A DNA stretch of 64,000 nucleotides, from contig NZ_CP113949.1 in assembly GCF_026810445.1 (NCBI RefSeq), positions 3,720,001 to 3,784,000 on the forward strand, read 5' to 3'. The translations under genes and the position numbers were made by a program. This document shows positions 35,793 through 42,970 of the stretch, piece by piece. Source of the DNA: Pseudomonas sp. BSw22131 (GTDB lineage Bacteria; Pseudomonadota; Gammaproteobacteria; Pseudomonadales; Pseudomonadaceae). Numbering within the stretch: position 1 is the first letter of the stretch; the number at the start of each line of letters is the position of its first letter. The notes under the pieces are model-generated. The model was given only the letters and a program-made list of their open reading frames with translations. It had not been told where the DNA came from and did no database searches.

Positions 35793-36617
35793 ATGAAAAA
35801 GTCGTCTATCGCGTTGTTGCTCAGCGCTGGTGTGTTGCAGACCTCGATGTCAGCATTTGCCGTCACCGCCCCACTCGACCTGGTGACTCCAGTGTCGGAT
35901 TACAAAATCTACGTCACCGAAAACGTCGAAAAGCTGACCACCGATACGCAGAAGTTCACTGACGCAATCAAGAAGGGCGACCTGGCCACGGCCAAGAAGC
36001 TGTACGCCCCGACACGTGTCAGCTATGAAGCCATCGAGCCGATTGCCGAGCTGTTCAGCGACCTTGACGCCTCGATCGATTCGCGCGTGGACGACCACGA
36101 GAAAGGCGTAGACGCCGATGACTTCACAGGCTTCCATCGCCTGGAGCACGCGCTGTTCGAGAAGAACACCACCAAAGGTCAGGAAGCACTGGCCGACAAA
36201 CTGCTGGTTGACGTGAAGGACTTGCAGGCGCGCATCGCCGAACTGACCTTCCCGCCTGAGAAAGTCGTCGGCGGCGCTGCTGCATTGCTCGAAGAAGTGG
36301 CCGCGACCAAAGTGTCCGGCGAAGAAGACCGTTACAGCCACACCGATCTGTATGACTTCCAGGGCAACGTTGACGGCGCGAAGAAAATCGTCGACCTGTT
36401 CAAGCCGCAACTGGAAGCGTCGGACAAGGCGTTCGTCGCCAAGGTCGACAAGAACTTCGCCACCGTGGACAAGATCCTGGCCAAGTACAAAACCAAGGAC
36501 GGCGGCTACGAGACCTACGACAAAGTCAAAGAAAACGACCGCAAAGCACTGATCGGCCCAGTCAACACACTGGCTGAAGACCTGTCGCAAATGCGCGGCA
36601 AGCTCGGCCTGAACTAA
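35793..36617 (+). CDS. EfeM-type M75 periplasmic iron-binding protein (second EfeO-like)
   Basis: A 274-residue secreted protein: signal peptide about residues 1-23 (ending MSAFA), then a single imelysin/M75 domain with GFHRLEHALFEKN (HxxE) near residue 110 and EEDRYSHTDLYDFQGNVDGA near 180. It lacks the cupredoxin domain of the efeO upstream. Such short EfeM forms occur in pseudomonads and bind iron through the HxxE site. AGGAAG precedes the start. As last gene of the operon it ends in an intrinsic terminator. Two M75 proteins in one operon suggest a relay, which is inference. Confidence 0.9.
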   Translation: MKKSSIALLLSAGVLQTSMSAFAVTAPLDLVTPVSDYKIYVTENVEKLTTDTQKFTDAIKKGDLATAKKLYAPTRVSYEAIEPIAELFSDLDASIDSRVDDHEKGVDADDFTGFHRLEHALFEKNTTKGQEALADKLLVDVKDLQARIAELTFPPEKVVGGAAALLEEVAATKVSGEEDRYSHTDLYDFQGNVDGAKKIVDLFKPQLEASDKAFVAKVDKNFATVDKILAKYKTKDGGYETYDKVKENDRKALIGPVNTLAEDLSQMRGKLGLN

Positions 36618-36632
36618 GCCCTGCTACAACCA

Positions 36633-36670
36633 AAAGCCCGTCTGCCGATTACCGGTAGACGGGCTTTTTT
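36633..36670 (+). terminator. Intrinsic terminator of the efe operon
   Basis: AAGCCCGTCT pairs with AGACGGGCTT around a loop containing CCG/CGG, followed by TTTT. It begins 16 bases after the efeM stop. Confidence 0.92.
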
Positions 36671-36716
36671 GTGGGTCAGCGATTCCCTTCTGAAAGGCAT
36701 GCCATTAAGCGGAACG

Positions 36717-36830
36717 GTTCTACCAAAGTCGCCACTTTCTGCAGACCGCTTCTGCCAAAGGCGTCACTTCCTGCACACCGATTCCGCCAAAGGCGTCACC
36801 TCCCGCAGACCGCTTCTGCCGAAGGCGTGG
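36717..36830. repeat. 32-bp tandem repeat, 3.6 copies
   Basis: Units start at 36717, 36749, 36781 and 36813 (partial); the shared core is TCTGCCAAAGGCGTCAC with the end CTGCAGACCG. The period is not a multiple of three and no gene covers it. It is followed by a long imperfect inverted sequence at 36840-36960 with CGGGAACCGG and CCGGTTCCCG arms. Confidence 0.9.
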
Positions 36831-36989
36831 GAGTCCAGCTTGCTGACGATCGGCCGGGAACCGGTCGTGAATTCACCCTACGCGGTGCTTCAAGAGCATC
36901 CCAGTCATAGGATTGGCTGCCGGTTCCCGGCAGATCGCCTGCAAGCAAGGCTCCCACGGCCTGCGGCCAGAAGCAGCTCTCGACGGGCC

Positions 36990-37760
36990 TTAAATCCCGC
37001 TGAACCAGTTGTACCCCTGATCCTCCCAATACCCGCCCGGATAGTCGTTGCTGACGAAGATCTCGACGATGTGCTTGGGGTTTTTGAAGCCCAGCTTGGT
37101 CGGCACCCGAACCCGCAACGGATAACCGTATTCGGGTGGCAGCGCGACTTCGCCATAGTCCAGCGCCAGCAGCGTTTGCGGGTGCAGCGCGGTGGGCATG
37201 TCGAGGCTGGAATAGTAACGATCCGCGCATTTGAAACCGACGAACTTTGCCGTGGTATCAGCGCCGATGTGCTCCAGGAATGTCTTCAGCGGCACACCCC
37301 CCCACTGCCCGATGGCGCTCCAGCCTTCGACACAGATCAGACGCGTGATGTCGGTGCGCTGCGGCAACTTGCGCAGTCCTTCCAGAGTCCAGGGCGCTTT
37401 GTCACGAACCAGCCCGGACACCGCCAGCGAGTAATCGGAAAGATCGACCTCCGGGATGTCGTCCTCGGCGTAAAACGCGTTGAACGGGAACGGCGTGGTC
37501 ATCTGCGCCTTGGTGAAGGTCGGCGCCAGTTTTTGCCCGCTGAACAGCCAGGCCTGGACCCGGTCATTCCAGCGCGACATTGCCCACAGCACCTTGTCCA
37601 CCTGGTCGCCGTCCTGCAGGTTGCAGCCGGTCAGCATCGCCATGGCGCCAACGGTCAGGCCGCCGCGCAGGAAGTTTCGGCGCTGGATGCTCTCCAGTTG
37701 AATCTGTTGCGCAGGCTCCAGCTTGATGCGCGCAATGGCGCGTTTTTTTGGCTCAATCAT
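36990..37760 (-). CDS. Molybdopterin-dependent oxidoreductase, YedY/sulfite-oxidase family
   Basis: A 256-residue protein of the oxidoreductase molybdopterin-binding family. The N-terminus has a twin-arginine signal (RRNFLRGGLTVGAMAM, Arg27-Arg28) directly followed by a lipobox-like MLTGC with Cys46. The molybdenum-ligating Cys is Cys143 in RLICVEGWSAIGQWGG. GFKCADRYYSSLD and YGYPLRVRVPTKLGFKNPK are the usual substrate and cofactor loops. It is shorter than E. coli MsrP (about 330 residues). The start overlaps the cytochrome b stop by eight bases, so the two form an oxidoreductase pair; the natural substrate (sulfoxide or other) is not shown. Confidence 0.88.
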   Translation of the reverse strand: MIEPKKRAIARIKLEPAQQIQLESIQRRNFLRGGLTVGAMAMLTGCNLQDGDQVDKVLWAMSRWNDRVQAWLFSGQKLAPTFTKAQMTTPFPFNAFYAEDDIPEVDLSDYSLAVSGLVRDKAPWTLEGLRKLPQRTDITRLICVEGWSAIGQWGGVPLKTFLEHIGADTTAKFVGFKCADRYYSSLDMPTALHPQTLLALDYGEVALPPEYGYPLRVRVPTKLGFKNPKHIVEIFVSNDYPGGYWEDQGYNWFSGI

Positions 37761-38388
37761 GATCGGGGTTCCCGGTTTGCATCGGCCGCACGCCGCCAGT
37801 GATCATCGGCAAAAGGGTTTTGGGCACCAGCAGCACCAGCGCTAGATGCACCACGACAAACGCACCGATAGCCGCCATGGCAGCGAAATGCACGTAGCGC
37901 GCGACGTCATAGCCGCCCAACAGCGCCACCAGTTCTTGCAGTTGAATGGGTTTCCAGATCGCCAGTCCGGAGACAACGATCAGCACGCCTGCCGCCAGCA
38001 CCAGCCAGTACATCAGCCGTTGCACCGCGTTATAAACGCCCTTTTGATGAACCAGTTTGAAGCGCAGCGCGTCACCCAGATCCTGTTTCACCGCTTTGGC
38101 GGTAATGGGCAGCAAGTCGCGTTTGAAATGGCGGCTGAAAATGCCGTAAAGCACGTAGATAAGGCCGTTGAAGAACAGCAACCACATCACTGCAAAATGC
38201 CAGGCCAGTGCCCCGCCCAGCCAGCCACCCACGGTCAACTCAGGCGCAAAGCGGAAGGGGAACAAAGGCGATGCGTTGTAGATCGCCCAGCCGCTCATGA
38301 ACATGCAGGTCATGCCAAAGGCGTTGAGCCAATGCGTGAGGCGGACGGGCCAGGGATGGATGCGTGTTTTTTTCATTTTTTTACTCAT
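37753..38388 (-). CDS. Cytochrome b561-type membrane subunit
   Basis: A 211-residue protein with four transmembrane helices and His residues placed for two hemes: HPWPVRLTHWLNAFG at the start, GALAWHFAVMWLLFF, and YVHFAAMAAIGAFVVVHLAL near the end. It belongs to the Ni/Fe-hydrogenase/formate-dehydrogenase cytochrome b group, not the MsrQ (YedZ) family, though it would do the same job of passing quinol electrons to the molybdoprotein. Start at 38388 (MSKKMKK...); an ATG four codons later is equally possible. It overlaps the molybdoprotein gene. Confidence 0.87.
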   Translation of the reverse strand: MSKKMKKTRIHPWPVRLTHWLNAFGMTCMFMSGWAIYNASPLFPFRFAPELTVGGWLGGALAWHFAVMWLLFFNGLIYVLYGIFSRHFKRDLLPITAKAVKQDLGDALRFKLVHQKGVYNAVQRLMYWLVLAAGVLIVVSGLAIWKPIQLQELVALLGGYDVARYVHFAAMAAIGAFVVVHLALVLLVPKTLLPMITGGVRPMQTGNPDHD

Positions 38389-38410
38389 ATCCCACAGAAC
38401 GGCGTGAAGC

Positions 38411-38500
38411 CTGTAGGAGCGCGCTTGCCCGCGAAAGCGTTGTGTCCTCCAACGTTGTGTTGTGAGACATATTGCAATCGCGGGCAAGCCTGGCTCCAAC
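38411..38500. repeat. Paired inverted REP element, one arm degenerate
   Basis: TGTAGGAGCGCGCTTGCCCG at 38412 and TCGCGGGCAAGCCTGGCTCC at 38478 face each other across about 45 bases. It is the same subfamily as the pair at 11857; the right arm has CCTGG instead of CGCG. Confidence 0.85.
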
Positions 38501-38508
38501 AAAAACCT

Positions 38509-39120
38509 TTACATCGGCGGCTGGAAGCCGTCTTTGCCAACCGCTACACCGCGTGCGGTCTTGCCATCATCGGCAGGGAACACCACCACTTTGGCGCCCT
38601 TGACCAACTGCTCGGTTTTACCCGGCTCTACATAAGCAATCGGCACATCGGTCGGTACGACCAACTGCTTCTCGCCGCCTTTGTAGCCCACGGTCAGCGT
38701 GCGGCCGTTGGCTTTTGCCAGCTTGCCCACGGTGCCATTAGTCATGGTGCCGGTGGTGCCGTCAGCGTTTTCCCAGCCGTAGTGACCTTCGCCGCTGCCT
38801 TTGAGGCTTGGCTCGAACACGGTGACTTCCAGCGCTTTAAGCGAACCGTCAGCCTGCGGAATGGCGGCCGAGCCGATGAAGCTGTCGGACTTGATCGAAT
38901 CAATGTCGGTCTTCGATACCAGGCGAATGCCGGTCTTGTCGGTCAGGCCGATGGTCTGGTGAGCGCCTGCACGGGTGGTGAACGTCAGGGTATTGTTGTC
39001 AACGCTGTCGACCGTGCCGCGCAGTGGCTTGACCATGGGCATATCGGCCGCCACGGCCATGACAGCGGCGCTGAGCATGAGCATGCCGAACGTGGTGGAC
39101 AGTGCAGTCTTCATCTTCAT
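38509..39120 (-). CDS. Exported protein of unknown function (DUF5666-like)
   Basis: A 203-residue protein with a Sec signal (residues 1-25, MLMLSAAVMAVAA). The mature part is beta-rich: PLRGTVDSVDNNTLTFTTRAG is a short OB/DUF5666-like barrel seen in metal-stress operons, and VPIAYVEPGKTEQLVKGAKVVVF repeats the pattern. No enzyme motif is seen. AAGGA precedes ATG 39120. It is divergent from a CusR-type regulator and upstream of the cytochrome b and molybdoprotein genes; a role in oxidant or metal stress is inferred from that. The family call is tentative. Confidence 0.7.
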   Translation of the reverse strand: MKMKTALSTTFGMLMLSAAVMAVAADMPMVKPLRGTVDSVDNNTLTFTTRAGAHQTIGLTDKTGIRLVSKTDIDSIKSDSFIGSAAIPQADGSLKALEVTVFEPSLKGSGEGHYGWENADGTTGTMTNGTVGKLAKANGRTLTVGYKGGEKQLVVPTDVPIAYVEPGKTEQLVKGAKVVVFPADDGKTARGVAVGKDGFQPPM

Positions 39121-39191
39121 TGTCACAATTCCTTGCGGTGGATGTGGTGCCATCCTCCACCCGTAACCGGCACCGCACAATGACCGGTGGA

Positions 39192-39241
39192 TTACATTTT
39201 TGTCATTCGCGAAACGCCGCCGATCAATGACAAAAATGTAA
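39192..39241. promoter_or_regulatory. 16-bp perfect inverted repeat, probable response-regulator operator
   Basis: TTACATTTTTGTCATT (39192-39207) and its exact reverse complement (39226-39241) lie 18 bases apart midway between divergent genes. The words resemble CopR/CusR-type boxes (TTGTCAT ... ATGACAA). Each arm could serve one of the two promoters. Confidence 0.7.
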
Positions 39242-39369
39242 CCGACGCATTGAGCGCCGTTGGTTAAACTCCACATCCGACGCGGCGTGCAGCGGTCCGG
39301 CAGCCGCCGGAACCTGCACATACCACGCCCAGCAAACCCACAACGGTGTGACCCGAGCGAACCCAGACG

Positions 39370-40065
39370 ATGCACATCCTGCTGATCGAAGACGACACCA
39401 AAACCGGCGAGTACCTGAAAAAGGGTCTTGGCGAATCCGGCTATAAAGTCGACTGGACCCAGCACGGCGCAGACGGTCTGCACATGGCCCTGGAAGCGCG
39501 CTATGACCTGATCGTGCTGGACGTGATGCTGCCCGGCATCGACGGCTTCCAGATCATTGAAGTGCTGCGTGCCCGGCAAGATGTGCCGGTGTTGTTCCTC
39601 ACCGCGCGTGACCAGTTGCAGGACCGCATCCGGGGGCTGGAACTGGGCGCAGACGATTATCTGGTCAAGCCGTTTTCTTTCACCGAATTGCTGTTGCGCA
39701 TCCGCACCATTCTGCGCCGGGGTGTCGTGCGCGAAGCCGATCACTTCCACCTGGCCGACCTTGAGCTTGACCTGCTGCGCCGTCGCGTCACGCGCCAGCA
39801 ACAGGTCATCGTGCTGACCAACAAGGAGTTCGCCCTGCTGCATCTGTTTTTACGCCGTGAGGGCGATGTGCTGTCCCGTGCGCAGATCGCCTCTGAGGTG
39901 TGGGACATGAATTTCGACAGCGACACCAACGTGGTGGACGTGGCAGTCAAACGGTTGCGCAGCAAGGTCGACCTGCCCTACCCCGCCAAGCTGATTCATA
40001 CCGTGCGCGGCATCGGTTATGTGTGCGAGGTGCGGCCATGCGGACCCGACGCCCCCCTTCCCTGA
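39370..40065 (+). CDS. CusR/CopR-type response regulator
   Basis: A 231-residue OmpR-family regulator. The receiver domain (residues 1-115) has the acidic pair in [17 protein letters not shown], phospho-acceptor Asp in [13 protein letters not shown] (about residue 51), Thr in LFLTARDQ and Lys in [13 protein letters not shown]. The winged-helix domain (about 130-222) ends in [15 protein letters not shown] and [17 protein letters not shown] and the overall form are typical of heavy-metal regulators (CusR, CopR). E. coli HprR, which controls msrPQ, belongs to the same branch. Overlaps the kinase gene by 28 bases. Confidence 0.92.
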   Translation: MHILLIEDDTKTGEYLKKGLGESGYKVDWTQHGADGLHMALEARYDLIVLDVMLPGIDGFQIIEVLRARQDVPVLFLTARDQLQDRIRGLELGADDYLVKPFSFTELLLRIRTILRRGVVREADHFHLADLELDLLRRRVTRQQQVIVLTNKEFALLHLFLRREGDVLSRAQIASEVWDMNFDSDTNVVDVAVKRLRSKVDLPYPAKLIHTVRGIGYVCEVRPCGPDAPLP

Positions 40066-41432
40066 CACTGCGCTCGACCCTGGCTTTCGCCTTGGTGGCC
40101 ATGCTCACCGTGGCCGGTGCCGGGCTTTATTTGTACGAGTCGATGAAAGCCTCGGTGATGCAGCGCAGCGATCACGCGGTACTGGCGCGGCTCGACCATT
40201 TCCGCAAGTTGCTGCATTACGACCTGACGCTGGACAAGCTACAACGCAGCCCGCAGATCTTCGAAAACATGCTCGACAGCGAAGACGATATTTTTGTCAT
40301 CGCCGAGCCGGGCGAGGCTCCGGTGATCAACGTCAATCCGTTGCGTGCGCAGTTGCCGGACATGCCGCTGGTCAAGCAAAACGTACCTTTGAGCGTCAAT
40401 GATTTGCGCAGCGGCGTGTCCCCCTCTGGCGTGCCGTTGCGTGTGGCCAGCGTGCAAACCGTGTCGGACGGGCGCGAGGTGCACCTGATAGCCGCGCACG
40501 TGATGGTCAAGGAAATGGCCATGCTGGCGGAGTTTCGTCAGCGCATTTACCTGGCCGTGGCCTTGGCGTTTCTGATCACAGCGCTGCTGGGGTATGTGCT
40601 GCTGCGCCGGGGTTTGAAGCCATTGCGGCAAATGGCGGCGCACGCGTCGGACATCACACCGGCCCGCCTCGACAGCCGGATGGACAGCGAAAACACGCCG
40701 GTGGAGTTGCAGCAATTGAGCGACGCCTATAACGCGATGCTGGATCGGCTGGCGAACGGGTATCAACGGCTGATGCAGTTTTCGGCCGATCTGGCGCATG
40801 AGATCCGCACGCCGGTGGGCTCGCTGATGGGGCATTGTCAGGTCGCCTTGCGCCAGTCTCGCAGCGCGGATGAATATCAGGCGCTGCTGGCCTCGAACCT
40901 TGAGGAGCTGGAGCGGATTTCACGGATGATCGAGAGCATTTTGTTCCTCGCCCGTGCCGACGAAGCGCAAGCGGTGCTTGAGCGCCAGCCCTTGTCGCTG
41001 GAGGACGAACTGCAACGCATCGCCGGCTATTTCGAAGGCCTGGCCGAAGAACGGCACATGACCTTGCATATTACGGGGGACGCGACCCTCAGCGCCGACC
41101 CGCTGTTGCTGCGCCGGGCGCTGAGCAATCTGGTGGCCAACGCCATTCGGTATGCAGACGAAGGCAGCGAAATTCTGATGCGTGTGGTCCTTGCGCAAGG
41201 CCAGTGCAGAATCGAAGTTGAAAACCAGGGTCCGGTGCTGACCGATGCGGCGCTTGGCAAGCTGTTCGACCGTTTCTACCGAGGCGATGCCTCGCGTCAC
41301 CAGAGTTCTGATTCGAACGGTCTGGGCCTGGCGATTGTCGCCGCGATCATGCAATTGCACGGCGGTGAAGTCAGCGTGAAACAGCCCAGACCGGGGCGTA
41401 TCTGCTTTGCGCTAGTGTTCACGCACGCCTGA
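40038..41432 (+). CDS. CusS-type heavy-metal sensor histidine kinase
   Basis: A 464-residue membrane kinase. One helix at about residues 15-35, a periplasmic sensor domain to about 160, a second helix ([19 protein letters not shown]) and a HAMP linker follow. The phospho-acceptor is in [16 protein letters not shown] (about residue 257); the ATPase part has N-box [23 protein letters not shown] and [11 protein letters not shown]. It phosphorylates the overlapping response regulator. Signal unknown: metal ions (copper, silver) or oxidants are known inputs for this branch. Start ATG 40038 lies inside the regulator gene. Confidence 0.92.
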   Translation: MRTRRPPSLTLRSTLAFALVAMLTVAGAGLYLYESMKASVMQRSDHAVLARLDHFRKLLHYDLTLDKLQRSPQIFENMLDSEDDIFVIAEPGEAPVINVNPLRAQLPDMPLVKQNVPLSVNDLRSGVSPSGVPLRVASVQTVSDGREVHLIAAHVMVKEMAMLAEFRQRIYLAVALAFLITALLGYVLLRRGLKPLRQMAAHASDITPARLDSRMDSENTPVELQQLSDAYNAMLDRLANGYQRLMQFSADLAHEIRTPVGSLMGHCQVALRQSRSADEYQALLASNLEELERISRMIESILFLARADEAQAVLERQPLSLEDELQRIAGYFEGLAEERHMTLHITGDATLSADPLLLRRALSNLVANAIRYADEGSEILMRVVLAQGQCRIEVENQGPVLTDAALGKLFDRFYRGDASRHQSSDSNGLGLAIVAAIMQLHGGEVSVKQPRPGRICFALVFTHA

Positions 41433-41446
41433 ACACTACGCGCAGC

Positions 41447-41716
41447 CCTGTAGAGCCAACTTGTTGGCGAGGCGTTTTCCGCGTTAAACCAATCCCAACG
41501 CCGCGCGGATGAATTCGCGTCTACAGATTGCAGCACCGCGCAGCCCTGTAGGAGCCAACTTGTTGGCGAAACGTTTTCCGCGTTAAACCAATCCCAACGC
41601 CGCGCGAATGAATTCGCGCCTACAGATGTTTGGCGTCCTCACGCCTCTGTAGGAGCCAACTTGTTGGCGAAGCGTTTTCCGCGTCAAACCGATCCCGCCG
41701 CCACGCGAGTGAATAA
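41447..41716. repeat. Tandem array of about 98-bp palindromic repeat units
   Basis: Three copies (from 41447, 41545 and 41647) of a unit that begins with CCTGTAGGAGCCAACTTGTT, passes through GCGTTTTCCGCGTTAAACC, and ends in GAATGAATTCGCG..CTACAG (third copy incomplete, GAGTGAATA). Both REP-like types seen at 31845 occur in each unit, here facing each other. The array runs directly into the 3' side of the PL7 lyase gene. Confidence 0.9.
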
Positions 41717-42164
41717 GCAGCACGCCAGTCGCGACCTGAATGACCTCGGGCTCTGATGTCGGCGTAAGGCGAAATTTCACCACCAGGTTGCCCGTGCCCA
41801 ATTTCTCCTTGTACTGACACTCAAGCTTGATCAGCGGCTCAGTGCTGCCGTAGCAGTGAATCTGACCGATCACGATCTTGCCCGTGGAGGGCACCTGATC
41901 GACCTCCAGCGCGGCCCGCAAAAAGTTATCCGCCTGGGAATACGCCCAGTTTTTGACCGACCCGTTGGCGTTGGTTTCGCGCAGTTTGGTGCGTGGATAC
42001 ATAGCGTTTTCGGTTTTTGAACCGGTCACCGGAGCCCAGAAGAACAACGTGCTGCCTGACCGAAAATACCCATCCTCGTAACCGTTCAAGAGTGACGGCG
42101 TGTCGATGATGGTGGCAGGCGTGCCGACAGGGATGGACAGATTCCAAGTGGCGAGGTCGATCAT
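41717..42164 (-). pseudogene. Truncated polysaccharide lyase family 7 (alginate lyase) gene
   Basis: About 150 codons of a PL7 lyase: start IDLATWNLSIPVG, then YPRTKLRETNANGS (the R-T-x-L-R-E motif) and KIVIGQIHCYGS (QIH motif). The frame then leaves the family at about VIQVATGVLLIHS, where the palindromic repeat array begins; the open frame runs on through the repeats to 41583 without meaning. The last third of the fold, with the YFKAGVY motif that carries the catalytic Tyr, is missing. Normal PL7 enzymes of this type are about 220 residues. The gene is therefore very likely inactive. Confidence 0.85.
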
Positions 42165-42517
42165 GCGGCGCTCATGGGTGCGGCTTGCACACCAGCAAAG
42201 GAAGTGTCTGGAACAGTGCTTTCAGCCCGTCCATGTCATCCTTGCTATCGGCAGGCCTTGGCGCTTAATTGATCAAGTTCCGTAACTAAACCTACTGGCT
42301 GACGGGCGGTAACGCCTGGCACTGCTCAGAATTGATGACCCCAACATAACGTCCCCCGCTCTCGCGGATGCGACGACCGCACCACCACCGTTCGGCATAT
42401 TTCCGTTTGACGAAGAAGCTTTGTTACAGGATATTAATAGTTAGCAAGCTAATAATACTGAGCCTAATCATTCATCGCCTATCACTCCAGACATCGAACG
42501 CACTCAGTGGTCCTTTT
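42165..42517. other. Intergenic region with SlyA-type operator
   Basis: About 350 bases between the lyase remnant and the marR gene. Apart from the TTAGCAAGCTAA site and the AT-rich promoter around it (42420-42465), nothing is recognised. Confidence 0.5.
42441..42452 (+). promoter_or_regulatory. SlyA/MarR operator
   Basis: TTAGCAAGCTAA is an exact match to the published SlyA consensus and lies 66 bases upstream of a MarR/SlyA-type gene. Autoregulation of the efflux operon is likely. Confidence 0.8.
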
Positions 42518-42970
42518 ATGACTCTCGACTCCCTGCAAATGCACATCACCGGCGGCGTGGTCGCAGCCTCGCGTCAGTGGCGCCGCGTGTGCCATACCAC
42601 GCTCAGCAGCTACGGCGTCACCGAAGCCTGCGCCGGCCCATTGTTGATGGTTGCAAGGATCGGCGACGGCGTGCGCCAGGTGACTGTGGCCCAGGCGTGC
42701 GGCCTTGAAAGCCCTTCGCTGGTGCGCCTGCTCGATCAGCTATGCGCGGCCAACCTGGTATGCCGCACCGAAGACCCCACCGACCGACGCGCCAAGTCTC
42801 TGAGCCTCACCGACGATGGCCGGGCACTGGCGCAATCGATAGAAGCCGAACTGATCCGCCTGCGTCGCGATGTGTTCGGCCACCTGGACCCCGCCGATCT
42901 TGAGGCGGCGTTGCGCGTGATCAAGGCGTTCGCCGACGCGAAGCCTGCGCTGGCGGTGGCACCGTCTTGA
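42518..42970 (+). CDS. MarR/SlyA-family transcriptional regulator
   Basis: A 150-residue winged-helix regulator. The recognition region lies in RQVTVAQACGLESPSLVRLLDQL (about residues 50-72) and the wing in RTEDPTDRRAKSLSLTDDGR, the MarR signature. N- and C-terminal helices form the dimer. Such proteins repress efflux genes and let go on binding aromatic acids or antibiotics. It is the first gene of an operon with four efflux genes, coupled to the next by TTGA, and an exact SlyA site lies upstream. The ribosome site before ATG 42518 is weak. Confidence 0.92.
   Translation: MTLDSLQMHITGGVVAASRQWRRVCHTTLSSYGVTEACAGPLLMVARIGDGVRQVTVAQACGLESPSLVRLLDQLCAANLVCRTEDPTDRRAKSLSLTDDGRALAQSIEAELIRLRRDVFGHLDPADLEAALRVIKAFADAKPALAVAPS

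Noticed and set aside
36717..36830. CRISPR-like array
   Set aside because: The 32-base units are directly adjacent without unique spacers, so it is a simple tandem repeat.
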